The translations under genes were made by a program, and so were the position numbers. DNA of 64,000 nucleotides from an uncultured Clostridia bacterium (lineage in GTDB: Bacteria > Bacillota > Clostridia > TANB77 > CAG-465), in contig CAKPJL010000002.1 of assembly GCA_934162655.1 (NCBI GenBank), positions 25,574-89,573 on the forward strand. The letters are read 5' to 3'. The notes beneath the pieces were generated by a model, which was not told the origin of the DNA, searched no databases, and was given only the letters and a program-made list of their open reading frames with translations. This document shows, piece by piece, positions 44,032 through 53,499 of this stretch (the first letter of the stretch is position 1; each line of letters opens with the position of its first letter).

Positions 44032-45441
44032 TTATCTACATCTTTCATTATTATTTCTTATCCTTTGAGCTTCTTTTGCATACTTATCTCTTTTTGAATA
44101 TAGTGCATCTGCTACATCTTTTGCAAACACCTCATCTTCAGTATAAACCGCTCCTATACCCATAGAGTTATTTCTTTCTTCTTCAATCTCTTTTCGTTTA
44201 ATTCTTTCTACTTCAAGTTTCGCATTTTCAAAAATTTGCATATCATCATCAGAAACATCATAAATATCACTCGCTGTGGCAAGCATTGCTCCAGCTGCAG
44301 ATATTGATTGAATAGCATCTTCGTATCTTTGTTCACTCATCGCTTCGTCAAATTTTTCTATTGCCTCTTCGACTTTTGAAATATTATCAGCGATCATATC
44401 ATCATGAATAACACTACTTGCATCAGACATATTTTTATTTTTGTTGTAATCTTGCTTTTTATTAAATGATTCGACTTTTTGCCCATATATTCTTGATGAA
44501 TATTTATTATCTAAATCAAGACCTAATTTTCTTCTCATTTCTTCGTTTTTTTCTTGTTCAACATTTTCAGCATGAATCAATCCAATACTTGGACTAAGCA
44601 TTGTTAGTTCTAATTTCTTTGAAGCGTATTCTTTTTTTAGCAATTCTAGTTGTTTAGTTGAGCCGAAATTATTATCTTCATTATTTGAAATTTGCACCAT
44701 TTTTTCTTCTATATTTTCAAGTTCTTGATTTAACTGTTCTATTCTTTTTATTTGCTTTTCACGCACACTATTTGTTATTGAATCGTTTTTTGCTTTTCTG
44801 TACTCCATATTTTGCAAAGTTTCTTTAATCTCTTCATCAAAACCTATTGGCATACCATGATTATTTGTTCTATACCACAAGTCGAGCTTTCTCATATATA
44901 ATTGATACATTAATATTTTATTATCATATTTTGTACCATTAACAATAGAACCAGTTCTAATTTGTCCATCACTTGATTCTTGCAATCTTAAAACTAATTT
45001 ATAGTATTCTTTTGCCGTGTTCATATAAACTGCTTTTATCATTTCACTTCTTAGAGCTAAACTGTCTTTTGTTTCATTGTCATCCTCATTTTTTAATTCC
45101 TCTTCTAACTTTAAAGGATCTTTTATGTCTTTTGTTTTCTCTTTTATTTCTTGTTTTCTTTCTTCTTCTAGTTCTTCTTTTGTTTTACCACTAAGACTCT
45201 TTGACATATCATCTAATACTTGTGGCTTTATTTGTCTTTTTAATTCTTTTAGAAAAGATTTCTTGTCGTATGTAGCAAGCATAATTTCATCTGCTTCATC
45301 TTTTGTATAATCTACTTTTATATTGCCACTATCTTTAATATTATTAGCATCAATATCAAATATATCCTTATTTAGTAACTCTTCAAGTCTTGCTTCATCT
45401 TCTCTTTTAGATTTGTTAAAATAATCTGTTATAAATCCCAT
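44032..45441 (-). CDS. Hypothetical highly charged coiled-coil protein, 469 aa
   Basis: Very hydrophilic, Glu/Lys/Asn-rich, with no membrane segment or signal. Predicted coiled coils cover about residues 85-125 (EELEEERKQEIKEKTKDIKD) and 225-275 (EKQIKRIEQLNQELENIEEK), and a further helical repeat-like region (VEEAIEKFDEAMSEQRYEDA) resembles a TPR-type helical pair. No family recognised. It starts 15 nt after rnhB with an AGGAGGT site and is followed by fba after 29 nt, so it belongs to the trmN6-to-TSCPD run. Confidence 0.7.
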   Translation of the reverse strand: MGFITDYFNKSKREDEARLEELLNKDIFDIDANNIKDSGNIKVDYTKDEADEIMLATYDKKSFLKELKRQIKPQVLDDMSKSLSGKTKEELEEERKQEIKEKTKDIKDPLKLEEELKNEDDNETKDSLALRSEMIKAVYMNTAKEYYKLVLRLQESSDGQIRTGSIVNGTKYDNKILMYQLYMRKLDLWYRTNNHGMPIGFDEEIKETLQNMEYRKAKNDSITNSVREKQIKRIEQLNQELENIEEKMVQISNNEDNNFGSTKQLELLKKEYASKKLELTMLSPSIGLIHAENVEQEKNEEMRRKLGLDLDNKYSSRIYGQKVESFNKKQDYNKNKNMSDASSVIHDDMIADNISKVEEAIEKFDEAMSEQRYEDAIQSISAAGAMLATASDIYDVSDDDMQIFENAKLEVERIKRKEIEEERNNSMGIGAVYTEDEVFAKDVADALYSKRDKYAKEAQRIRNNNERCR

Positions 45442-45456
45442 ATAACACCTCCTAAA

Positions 45457-46083
45457 TTATATAAACTTCTTGCAAAAACTTGGCCTATGAATGTCTGTAA
45501 GACCATATTTTTTAATTGCTTCAATATGCATTTTAGTTCCATATCCTTTATGTTTTTTAAAACCATACATAGGATATTTTTCATCATATGCTATAAGTAG
45601 TCTATCCCTTGTAACCTTAGCAATAATTGAGGCACAAGCAATAGAAAGTGAGGTACTATCCCCTTTTACTATTGTTTTTTGTGGGAATAGAATTTGTAAA
45701 ACACTTTGATTTCCATCTATTAATACATAATCGGGGTTAATTTTTAAATTTTTTACAGCGTCTGCCATGGCAAGTTTTGTAGCATTTAATATATTTACTT
45801 TTTCTATAATATCAACATCTGATATACCAATTCCAATAGCAAGTGCATTTTTTACAATCTTATCGTATAATTCTTCTCTTTTCTTTTCTGAAAGTTTTTT
45901 TGAGTCATTTACACCTTCAATTAATACACCATCTTTTAAAATAACTGCTGCTGCAACAACTGGTCCACATAGAGGTCCTCGCCCAGCTTCATCAATTCCA
46001 CAAATAAGTTTGTATCCTTCACTTTTTAGAGAATTTTCAATTTCTAACATTTTAGTTAATCTTTGTTCTTCTTTTTTTTCCAT
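45457..46083 (-). CDS. rnhB: Ribonuclease HII
   Basis: Removes ribonucleotides and RNA primers from DNA. 208 aa. The active-site motif GIDEAGRGPLCGP (Asp and Glu, about residues 24-36), GVNDSKKLS, the third acidic residue in YVLIDGN and the fourth in the KVTRDRLLIAYDE region are present. It lies 14 nt after rsmI. RBS AAGAGGAA. Confidence 0.97.
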   Translation of the reverse strand: MEKKEEQRLTKMLEIENSLKSEGYKLICGIDEAGRGPLCGPVVAAAVILKDGVLIEGVNDSKKLSEKKREELYDKIVKNALAIGIGISDVDIIEKVNILNATKLAMADAVKNLKINPDYVLIDGNQSVLQILFPQKTIVKGDSTSLSIACASIIAKVTRDRLLIAYDEKYPMYGFKKHKGYGTKMHIEAIKKYGLTDIHRPSFCKKFI

Positions 46084-46097
46084 ATGTATTCCTCTTA

Positions 46098-46949
46098 TTA
46101 TAAATCAAGACAATCTTTATATACTTCATTTTTAGTAATTTTTTTATCCTTTGCCACTTGTTTTATGGCATCTTTTTTATCCATACCATTTTTTATATAT
46201 TCCTTTACAAGTTCGACATTAGATTCTGCACTAATTATATTTGCCTTTTCTTCCTCAAGGCTTTTAATATCCTTACCTTCAACTATTAGTACAATTTCAC
46301 CTTTTATCCCTTTTTCTTTTATTCTTATTATTTCATCAGAAATTGTTGTAACTCTATATTCTTCATGAATCTTTGTTAGTTCTCGAGCTACGCAAATTTT
46401 TCTATTTCCTATTATATCATATAAATCTTGCAATGTATACAAAATTTTATGTGGGGCTTCATAAAAAATCATAGTTCTTGTTTCGTCTTTAATACTTGCT
46501 AAGTGTTCTTTTCTTTGCTTTTTTGAAACTGACAAAAAACCTTCAAAACAAAACCTTGTATTGTCTATTCCACTACCTACAACACCTGTTATAAGGGCAG
46601 TAACACCTGGTATAATGGAAATATTATAATTATTTTCTCTTAAATATTTAATTAGATTTTGTCCAGGATCCGAAATTAAAGGCATTCCTGCATCTGAAAC
46701 AAGGGCAACTTCTTTTCCCTCATCAAGCAAACTTATAACTTGAGAAAGTTTTTTTTGTTCACTATGTTTTTCATAACTTATTAATGATTTTCTTATATTA
46801 AAATGTGTAAGAAGTTTTAATGTATTTCTTGTATCCTCTGCAAGAATAATGTCTACATTATTTAAGGTTTGTATTGCTCTATATGTAATATCACCTAAGT
46901 TTCCTATTGGTGTTCCTACAACATATAAGGTCCCTTTATTATTTTCCAT
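46098..46949 (-). CDS. rsmI: 16S rRNA (cytidine-1402-2'-O)-methyltransferase
   Basis: Methylates C1402 at the ribosomal decoding center. The start at 46949 (MENNKGTLYVVGTPIGN) has a GGTGGGAG site 5 nt upstream, giving 283 aa; the longer frame to 47030 overlaps trmN6 and is rejected. Signatures: VVGTPIGNLGDITYRA, AEDTRNTLKLL, LVSDAGMPLISDPG and EAPHKI. The first 11 bp overlap the end of trmN6, a conserved pairing in Firmicutes. Confidence 0.96.
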   Translation of the reverse strand: MENNKGTLYVVGTPIGNLGDITYRAIQTLNNVDIILAEDTRNTLKLLTHFNIRKSLISYEKHSEQKKLSQVISLLDEGKEVALVSDAGMPLISDPGQNLIKYLRENNYNISIIPGVTALITGVVGSGIDNTRFCFEGFLSVSKKQRKEHLASIKDETRTMIFYEAPHKILYTLQDLYDIIGNRKICVARELTKIHEEYRVTTISDEIIRIKEKGIKGEIVLIVEGKDIKSLEEEKANIISAESNVELVKEYIKNGMDKKDAIKQVAKDKKITKNEVYKDCLDL

Positions 46950-47703
46950 AAAAGCTCCCACCTTCCTTTGATATGCCGTACATTTTATATATTTCATCTG
47001 TATATGTATTACTATCGTCTTTGTATTCAATTAATGGTTTTTCTATTATAAGTTCATTTCCACCTTTTTTTACATATTTTATCAAAACTATGCTTGGTTT
47101 TGTATCAACTCTTGGATAAACAAATCTTATCGTTTTAGGTTCTAAATTATATTTTCTAGCTACACTAATCAAGTCTGACATTCTTTCTGGTTTATGTACT
47201 ATATATAGTTGTCCTTTTACATTTAGTAGCTTATTTGCAGATATGAAAATATCTTCAAGTTTACACTTTACTTCATGACGTGCAATATATTTTATTTCAT
47301 TTTCGTTTGTAATGCCTGTCCCAATTTCTTTATATGGGGGATTACATACTATTATATCAATGTTTTGTCCATCTACATTTTGTCTTATTTTTTCTACATC
47401 TTTTATATCACAATTAATTGTTGATATCTTTTCTTCTAAATGATTTTTACTTACATTTTCTTCCAATAAATTAAACATTTCGTTTTGTAGCTCAACGGCG
47501 TATATTTTTTTAAATTTTTGCTTTGCAGATAATATTATAGAAATTACACCAGAACCGCTACAAAAATCCAAAATAACATTTTTAGAACTATTTGATACAA
47601 CAAAATTAGCTAGTAAGATGCTATCCATACCAAAACAGAAATATTTATCGTCTTGTATTATTTTTAGATTATTAATTCCTAACTCATCATACCTTCTACT
47701 CAT
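46939..47703 (-). CDS. tRNA1(Val) (adenine37-N6)-methyltransferase TrmN6 family
   Basis: A SAM-dependent methyltransferase of 254 aa. DFCSGSGVISIIL is the SAM site, the adenine-N6 motif is CNPPYK and the start KIIQDDKYFCFGMDSILLANF is typical of the YfiC/TrmN6 family. It modifies A37 of a tRNA in E. coli; the true substrate here is unknown. First gene of the run trmN6-rsmI-rnhB-orphan-fba-TSCPD. RBS TGAGGAAA. Confidence 0.9.
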   Translation of the reverse strand: MSRRYDELGINNLKIIQDDKYFCFGMDSILLANFVVSNSSKNVILDFCSGSGVISIILSAKQKFKKIYAVELQNEMFNLLEENVSKNHLEEKISTINCDIKDVEKIRQNVDGQNIDIIVCNPPYKEIGTGITNENEIKYIARHEVKCKLEDIFISANKLLNVKGQLYIVHKPERMSDLISVARKYNLEPKTIRFVYPRVDTKPSIVLIKYVKKGGNELIIEKPLIEYKDDSNTYTDEIYKMYGISKEGGSFYGK

Positions 47704-47762
47704 ATTTTCCTCAATTCTTTATCTAACATTATATAACATTTTACTTTACTTTTCAATCTATA

Positions 47763-47792
47763 TTGACAAACATGATATAATAAATTTATATA
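47763..47792 (+). promoter_or_regulatory. Promoter of the orphan gene at 47841
   Basis: -35 TTGACA, 18-nt spacer, -10 TATATA. Confidence 0.6.
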
Positions 47793-47840
47793 GTTTAATA
47801 TCTTCAGATAAATAATTTTTATGAAAGGAAAATTTATCAT

Positions 47841-48212
47841 ATGGATAAAAAGAAAATGCTTATGGTAGATGATTTTTTTACATTGTTTTTTACACTTATT
47901 ATATTAGACTATAATCAAATAGCAATAAAAAATAATATTTCCTCTTGTTTTTTTCCATTTTACAATGTACCATACTATAAAGAAATTTTAGGGAATATAA
48001 ATTATAGAAGATATAATGGTATGCTTACATCACCTGAGGTAGACCTTACATTATTTAATTTTGAAAAATCTAACAAAATTAGTATAGGTGAAGGTGGCAT
48101 TATAATATTTAAAAATGTGCTAGATTTAAATTATGAAAAACACTACGATGCAATTTATATAGAAAAATCAAGGAAGCTTATAAATGCTATAATAAATAAT
48201 CTAAAACTTTAA
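47841..48212 (+). CDS. Hypothetical protein, 123 aa
   Basis: ATG at 47841 preceded by GAAAGGAAA. The product is soluble with an aromatic-rich N-terminal half (DDFFTLFFTLIILDYNQIA, CFFPFYNVPYYKEIL) that is hydrophobic but without a clean membrane helix, and a basic tail (IEKSRKLINAIINN). No family recognised. It has a promoter of its own and a terminator just before the ribosome site of the next gene. Confidence 0.65.
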   Translation: MDKKKMLMVDDFFTLFFTLIILDYNQIAIKNNISSCFFPFYNVPYYKEILGNINYRRYNGMLTSPEVDLTLFNFEKSNKISIGEGGIIIFKNVLDLNYEKHYDAIYIEKSRKLINAIINNLKL

Positions 48213-48224
48213 ATATAAGTTTAT

Positions 48225-48259
48225 TTATGAGGTATAAAAAATTTACCTCATAATTTTTT
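48225..48259 (+). terminator. Terminator abutting the ribosome site of the RluD-type gene
   Basis: Perfect 10-bp stem TTATGAGGTA/TACCTCATAA (48225-48234 with 48244-48253), then six T. The ribosome site GGAGGG follows within 2 nt. No promoter fits between it and the start. Confidence 0.85.
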
Positions 48260-48273
48260 AGGAGGGATTTAAT

Positions 48274-49206
48274 ATGAAAATCGAATATACTCTAAAAAAT
48301 AGTGAGTGTGGTTTAACCCTAAAAACCATCTTGAAAGATAGACTGTATGTTTCAAATATTTTAAGATATAATTTAGTAAAATATAACAAAGTAACAGTTA
48401 ATCAAAAATCAGCACATCTTTTTGATAAATTAGATGCAAAAGATACAGTTAGTATTATACTAGATGACCTTACAGATATAAATTCTAGCATGCTTTCATT
48501 TAATGATAAATTTAGCAGTTTAGATGTGATATCCTCTCTTAATATTTTGTACGAAGATGAATATTTGCTTATTGTAAATAAACCGTCAAATATGCCATCA
48601 CATCCTTCATGTAATAATTATACAAATACGCTCTCAAATATTGTTCATACATATTTAAGAAAACAAAATATTAATACTATTCATTTGATAACGAGGCTTG
48701 ATAAAAATACTAGTGGTATTTGTATTTTTGCAAAACATAAATATATTCAAGAACTATTTATAAGAAAAAAGGAACAAATAAATTTAGTAAAAAAATACTT
48801 GGCTCTTGTCTATGGTACTGATTTAGAAGATCATGGAATTATTGAAAAAAATATTACAAGAGATGAAAATTCAATAATACTTAGAAAAACTTGTGATGAT
48901 GCTATGGGTGATTTCGCAAAAACTGAGTATTATACAGTATCAAGAAACTATAAAAATAACTATTCTTTGCTAAAGATAATTTTGCATACAGGAAGAACCC
49001 ACCAAATACGAGTGCACATGTCAAGCATAAATCATCCTTTACTAGGAGATGATCTATATAAAAATAATTGTACAGAAAAAGAAATAAAAAGATTAATATC
49101 CCGTCAAGCCCTGCATGCTTATGAAATAACGCTAAACCACCCAATAACTAACTCTATTATAAGAATAAAAGCTCCTATACCAGATGATATAAATAAATTA
49201 ATATAA
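48274..49206 (+). CDS. RluD-family pseudouridine synthase
   Basis: A 310-aa protein. An N-terminal S4-like region (LKTILKDRLYVSNILRYNLVKYNKVTVN) precedes the catalytic domain, with the Asp in HLITRLDKNTSGICIFAKH (near residue 140) and LKIILHTGRTHQIRVHMSSINHPLLGDDLY. It isomerises uridine in rRNA or tRNA; the exact target cannot be told. Strong GGAGGG site. Expression depends on read-through of the hairpin right upstream or on a promoter in the preceding gene. Confidence 0.92.
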   Translation: MKIEYTLKNSECGLTLKTILKDRLYVSNILRYNLVKYNKVTVNQKSAHLFDKLDAKDTVSIILDDLTDINSSMLSFNDKFSSLDVISSLNILYEDEYLLIVNKPSNMPSHPSCNNYTNTLSNIVHTYLRKQNINTIHLITRLDKNTSGICIFAKHKYIQELFIRKKEQINLVKKYLALVYGTDLEDHGIIEKNITRDENSIILRKTCDDAMGDFAKTEYYTVSRNYKNNYSLLKIILHTGRTHQIRVHMSSINHPLLGDDLYKNNCTEKEIKRLISRQALHAYEITLNHPITNSIIRIKAPIPDDINKLI

Positions 49207-49240
49207 AAAATACCACATAGCAAACTATGTGGTGCTTTTT
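49206..49240. terminator. Bidirectional intrinsic terminator
   Basis: Perfect 9-bp stem ACCACATAG/CTATGTGGT (49212-49220 with 49225-49233), CAAA loop, A-run before and T-run after. Confidence 0.93.
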
Positions 49241-49241
49241 A

Positions 49242-51497
49242 TTATATAGATATTGGATTTTTCGTAATACTTAAAAAGACTTTTTTATTGTGTTTTTTTT
49301 CGAATTCATTTATCTTTTTATATACATATTTATATACATCTGTATTTAACCTTGTTTTAACTAATACATTTATTCTAAATGTGTTGTTTAATTTTTGTAT
49401 ATGTGGTGCCTTTGGTGAAAATATTTTGAAATACTTTAAATCATTTTTTTGATCTAAAATGTTGTAGAAATTTATTGCCTCCTTTTTTAACAAGTCAAGG
49501 TCAGAACTATGAAGTTCAAAAAGTAATATATCACAAAAAGGAGGATATTCAAATATTTCCCTGTATTTTATTTCTTTTTCATAAAAACCATTATAATCAT
49601 GATTTTTAACAGATTCTATTATATAGCTTTCCTCATCAGAAGTTTCAATTAAAACCCTTCCTACTTTTTTAGCACGGCCAGCTCTGCCAGCGACTTGCGA
49701 TAAATTTTGATAAGCCCTTTCATTTGAAGTATATTCAGAAAGTGAAAGCAAATTATCAACTCCTAATATTCCTACAAGTGTAACATCTTCAAAGTCATGA
49801 CCTTTTGATATCATTTGGGTACCGATTAAAACATCTGCCTGTTTTGACTTAAATTTATCTATTATTTCACATACGGAATTTCTTAAAACTGTGCTATCTG
49901 CATCCATTCTAAGCACTCTTAAATTCTTATCAATATTTGAAATCTCTTCTTCTAGTTTTTCAGTACCAAATGTAGAAACACTAACATTGGATGAGTTACA
50001 TATTGGACAACACATTATATTTTTTTCCACATGAGAACAGTAATGACAATGTAATAAATTATTTTTCTTGTGATATGTTAGTGCTATATCGCAATTTGGG
50101 CATTTAAATATATAAGAGCAATCTTTGCATTTATAATAAGCATTATAACCTCTTCTGTTTAAAAATATCATTGTCTGTTCCATGTTATTTTTATTTATAA
50201 TGATTTCTTGTCTTAATCTGCTGCTAATAATTCCTTTATTTCCCATTAGACACTCTTTTTTAGTATCTACTATTTCAATTTCTGGGAGTCTTGCACTACC
50301 AGCTCTGTTTTTTAATGAAAGTAATTTAATGTTACCTTTTTGTGCACTATAATATGTTATAACCTCAGGTGTGGCACTGCCTAAAAGTAAAAGTGCATTT
50401 TCTTTACTACATATAAACTCAGCAACTTCTTTTGTAGAATATTTAGGAGTGCTAGTAGAATAATAACTTGGATCATGTTCTTCGTCTATTATGACAAGTC
50501 CTAAATTTTTTATAGGTGCAAAAATTGCAGAGCGTGCACCTATAACTATATCTACTTCTCCGTTTAATATTTTTTTGTACTCCTCTTTTCTTTCACTTAT
50601 TCGCATTTTACTATGAAGTACTGCAACCTTGGAGCCAAATCTACTAACAAGTCTTATAACGCTTTGATGTGTTAAAGAAATTTCTGGCACTAAAAAAATA
50701 ACCTTTTTTCTATTTTCTATTACTTTTTCTATTAACTGTAAATATACCTCCGTTTTCCCACTACCAGTCACACCGTATAACAAAAATTTTTCATAAGTAT
50801 TTTTGCGTGAAGCATCAACTAAGGTCTCTATTGCATATCTTTGTTCATCAGTTGGAATTTTCTTTTGATCCCTTTTTATACTTGAAAAATCTATTACATT
50901 GCTTTCTTGTTTTACTTTTTCAAGTAATATATATTCTTTCTTTACTAAAGTATTAATTATAGATCTAGAAATTCCTAAATTAGAAATTATATCATTTAGA
51001 AGTGCATCATTATTATCTTCTAAAAATCTAAGAAGTTCTATATGTTTAGCAGATTTTATTATTTCATTTTCAATATCTTGTTCTATTATAAAAGGTGGTT
51101 TTTTTAAGCTTATCTTTATATCAAATTTATCACTCATGTTCTTAGATGATTTGTTTGATGCAGTACCAGGAGGAAGCATTAATTTTAGTACATCATATAC
51201 ATTACAAAAATATGTATAAGACATATACTTAGCAAGACTTAATTTAGTCTCATTTATGTAGGACACTTCATCTAAGACCTTTACTATGCTTTTAAGCTTG
51301 AAATTATAGTCTTCTTTTTTCTTATCTTTTTCTATTTTAACAATAATACCATTTACATTTACCGCTTTTCCTCGTCCAAAATTTACTTCTACTCTTTTTC
51401 CAATCTCAATATCTTTTTCTAAATCTTCGTTAACATAGTAATCATATACTTTATTTAGATTTTTTACTGTTGTATTTATAAGGACTTTTACTATCAT
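49242..51497 (-). CDS. priA: Primosomal protein N' (replication restart helicase PriA)
   Basis: Restarts stalled forks. 751 aa. The N-terminal 3'-DNA-end binding domain (about 1-100) is followed by a winged helix. Helicase motifs: GVTGSGKTEVYLQ (Walker A, near 242), DEEHDPSYY and GSATPE. Two zinc sites: CKDCSYIFKCPNCD and CHYCSHVEKNIMCCPIC. GTQMISKGHDFEDVTLVGI and QVAGRAGRA follow. ATG at 51497 with a GAGGT site. In many genomes priA is followed by def and fmt; here it stands alone. Confidence 0.97.
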   Translation of the reverse strand: MIVKVLINTTVKNLNKVYDYYVNEDLEKDIEIGKRVEVNFGRGKAVNVNGIIVKIEKDKKKEDYNFKLKSIVKVLDEVSYINETKLSLAKYMSYTYFCNVYDVLKLMLPPGTASNKSSKNMSDKFDIKISLKKPPFIIEQDIENEIIKSAKHIELLRFLEDNNDALLNDIISNLGISRSIINTLVKKEYILLEKVKQESNVIDFSSIKRDQKKIPTDEQRYAIETLVDASRKNTYEKFLLYGVTGSGKTEVYLQLIEKVIENRKKVIFLVPEISLTHQSVIRLVSRFGSKVAVLHSKMRISERKEEYKKILNGEVDIVIGARSAIFAPIKNLGLVIIDEEHDPSYYSTSTPKYSTKEVAEFICSKENALLLLGSATPEVITYYSAQKGNIKLLSLKNRAGSARLPEIEIVDTKKECLMGNKGIISSRLRQEIIINKNNMEQTMIFLNRRGYNAYYKCKDCSYIFKCPNCDIALTYHKKNNLLHCHYCSHVEKNIMCCPICNSSNVSVSTFGTEKLEEEISNIDKNLRVLRMDADSTVLRNSVCEIIDKFKSKQADVLIGTQMISKGHDFEDVTLVGILGVDNLLSLSEYTSNERAYQNLSQVAGRAGRAKKVGRVLIETSDEESYIIESVKNHDYNGFYEKEIKYREIFEYPPFCDILLFELHSSDLDLLKKEAINFYNILDQKNDLKYFKIFSPKAPHIQKLNNTFRINVLVKTRLNTDVYKYVYKKINEFEKKHNKKVFLSITKNPISI

Positions 51498-51576
51498 AAT
51501 ATACCTCTATCAGTTATTATATATTTATTTTAAATTTTTGTCAATTATATGTATAAACAAAAGTTCTAAAAATAAA

Positions 51577-51607
51577 AATACAGTGCCATTATAAAATGAC
51601 ACTGTAA
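51577..51607 (-). terminator. Intrinsic terminator
   Basis: 12-bp stem with one mismatch (TACAGTGCCATT/AATGACACTGTA), T-rich on the minus strand, 8 nt past the stop of the gene at 51615. Confidence 0.85.
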
Positions 51608-51614
51608 AATACAT

Positions 51615-52217
51615 TTACTGATTTGTAAGTGATGTTATGAGGTTATCAGGATAGAGTTTGTAGCTTGCACCAAGGTAGCTAGCAAGTTTTAAAAACTCTA
51701 TCGATTCAATCTTATCTTTTAAAACTATATCATATAGCATTATATGATTTTTAAAAGTAAGTCTCTCAATCAGCTCTTCAAAGTTATCTGACTTGAGTAG
51801 CCTATTTAATGCAAAGAGTTCTTCTGGGACCGACACGATATTTTTAATTCTCGAATCAATATATCCATCTTTATCAAGGAACAGAAGATACATCTTTATT
51901 TCATCTTTGGGAAAAGATTTTACAACGCGATATGGTACAAATTTTGAACCGCTATTCAAAAGAGCATCCCCAATTTTTGTACTGTCTATTGCTTGCATCA
52001 GTGCAAATCTATGGCAATTTGTATTAAGTGCCATATCGCTAACTACTCTTTTGCACCTTTCGAATAAGACATTGTCTGCCTCACAGAAAGCAGAATAGAC
52101 ATTGCCACTTATCTCATAGTCTTCAAGTATCCGCTTACGGCAGTTGTTGATCGCCTTTTCGTTTGGAGTAATTGAATACACCAAAACATGTTCTCCCTCA
52201 TTAACAAAAAAATACAT
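51615..52217 (-). CDS. Hypothetical protein, 200 aa
   Basis: ATG at 52217 with AGGAGGT. Soluble alpha/beta protein with several cysteines (NNCRKRILEDYE, AFCEADNVLFERCKRVV, NTNCHRF). No membrane segment and no recognised family. Unlike most of the window it uses more G/C-containing codons near the 3' third (GACCGACACG in the complementary strand), a mild base-composition difference. Own consensus promoter and terminator. Confidence 0.7.
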   Translation of the reverse strand: MYFFVNEGEHVLVYSITPNEKAINNCRKRILEDYEISGNVYSAFCEADNVLFERCKRVVSDMALNTNCHRFALMQAIDSTKIGDALLNSGSKFVPYRVVKSFPKDEIKMYLLFLDKDGYIDSRIKNIVSVPEELFALNRLLKSDNFEELIERLTFKNHIMLYDIVLKDKIESIEFLKLASYLGASYKLYPDNLITSLTNQ

Positions 52218-52267
52218 AAAATTACCTCCTAAATTTATTTGGTATACTTTTTTTAAAAAGTAGAATT

Positions 52268-52296
52268 ATTATATCATAAAAAAATGCAAAAATCAA
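52268..52296 (-). promoter_or_regulatory. Promoter of the gene at 51615
   Basis: On the minus strand: -35 TTGATT, 17-nt spacer, -10 TATAAT. Confidence 0.7.
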
Positions 52297-52341
52297 CATA
52301 TTTACTTTTATTACATAACATAACAATTATATTTTTTATAA

Positions 52342-52857
52342 CTACACAAATCTAAATCTTTTCCTTAATGGATTTAATACAAAAAATATTCTATTTTTAA
52401 ATATTTTTCTATAATAAAAATAAGTTATAATATTTTTAACATGAAAGTAAACTTTTCCACTATACGTATTTAAAAGCATACAAAGTTGTTTTTTTACTTC
52501 TTTGTTAATATTTCCCTTTATTTCTAGAAGCAGTACAACTTTGCCATCTACCATATTTAAAACATCTATAAGCCTTGGTACTTTTTCATATGAGCCTTTT
52601 ATGTTTAATTTATTTAAATCATCATAAGTTAAATATTTTATTTTTCCTTTAATTCCTAAAAGTCTTTTTAAATGTCTGTCGTGAAAACACACTAAAATAT
52701 TATCTTTAGTAATTCTAATATCAGTTTCAATAGCCATATTATTTTTTATTGCCTCTTTAAAAGAGGTATATGTATTTTCTGGGCATGAAATATGAAATCC
52801 TCTATGTGCAATAACTAAATCATATATTTCCTTAGATTTTTTAGGCTTAAAAAACAT
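52342..52857 (-). CDS. Glycerophosphodiester phosphodiesterase, short form
   Basis: A GDPD-family TIM-barrel enzyme that hydrolyses glycerophosphodiesters. Catalytic and metal motifs are intact: HRGFHISCPENT (residues 18-29), ETDIRITKD, CFHDRHLKR and LLEIKGN. The protein is only 171 aa; the family is usually 240 aa or more, so the last third of the barrel is missing and replaced by a basic tail (LNPLRKRFRFV). No continuation is seen in other frames in the 124 nt before the next gene. Its ATG directly follows the TAA of spoVT and its GGAG site is inside spoVT, so they are coupled. Confidence 0.8.
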   Translation of the reverse strand: MFFKPKKSKEIYDLVIAHRGFHISCPENTYTSFKEAIKNNMAIETDIRITKDNILVCFHDRHLKRLLGIKGKIKYLTYDDLNKLNIKGSYEKVPRLIDVLNMVDGKVVLLLEIKGNINKEVKKQLCMLLNTYSGKVYFHVKNIITYFYYRKIFKNRIFFVLNPLRKRFRFV

Positions 52858-53400
52858 TTATATCTCCATTTGACTCTTAAAAAATTCAACCGTTTGTTCA
52901 ATAAGCTTATCTTCTATTGCACCATACATTCTAGTTTTACTAGTATTTAGCATAACAATTGCTCCAATAACGCTACCATCAATATTTAGAGGAGCTATTC
53001 TTTCGTTAGTAATTTTTTTAATATCTTCATCTTCTACAATTTGTAATACTTTTGTTTCAATGCTCATAATTGATCTTTCTAGTAATTTATATAGAAATTT
53101 TTCGCTTATTTTCTTGTTTTTATATTCACTACTATTATTTCCATAACAAAATAACACTTTATTTGTATCAAACAAAATACATGTACTATTTGAAACTTTT
53201 GAAAGTGTTTCAATATATGATGAACATACTTTTAACACTTCTCCTAGTGGTTCATATTTTCTTAATAATATTTTAGTGTTATCTTCTACTGAAATTTCAA
53301 GTTCATCCCCTTCTCTAATTTTAAGTGTTTTTCTAATTTCTTTTGGTATAACTATTCTACCAAGATCATCAACTTTTCTTACTATACCTGTTTTTTGCAT
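52858..53400 (-). CDS. spoVT: Stage V sporulation protein T (AbrB-family regulator)
   Basis: A 180-aa DNA-binding regulator of late forespore genes. The N-terminal AbrB swapped-hairpin domain (KTGIVRKVDDLGRIVIPKEIRKTL, IREGDELEI, residues 3-50) is almost canonical. A C-terminal GAF-like domain (about 55-178: SNSTCILFDTNKVLF, NIDGSVIGAIVML) follows. Its presence supports a spore-forming ancestry. RBS TGGAGGT. A GDPD gene follows with zero spacing, so that enzyme is likely co-expressed with it. Confidence 0.93.
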   Translation of the reverse strand: MQKTGIVRKVDDLGRIVIPKEIRKTLKIREGDELEISVEDNTKILLRKYEPLGEVLKVCSSYIETLSKVSNSTCILFDTNKVLFCYGNNSSEYKNKKISEKFLYKLLERSIMSIETKVLQIVEDEDIKKITNERIAPLNIDGSVIGAIVMLNTSKTRMYGAIEDKLIEQTVEFFKSQMEI

Positions 53401-53457
53401 AATACCTCCATAAAAATAATAAAATAATTTTTTATTAGTATTTGCCTATATAAAAAA

Positions 53458-53490
53458 AATATTACAAAGTATTTTTTACTTTGCAATATT
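53458..53490 (-). terminator. Intrinsic terminator after the KAP NTPase
   Basis: 14-bp stem with one mismatch (53458-53471 with 53477-53490) and a T-rich run on the minus strand. Confidence 0.85.
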
Positions 53491-53499
53491 TTAATTTTT

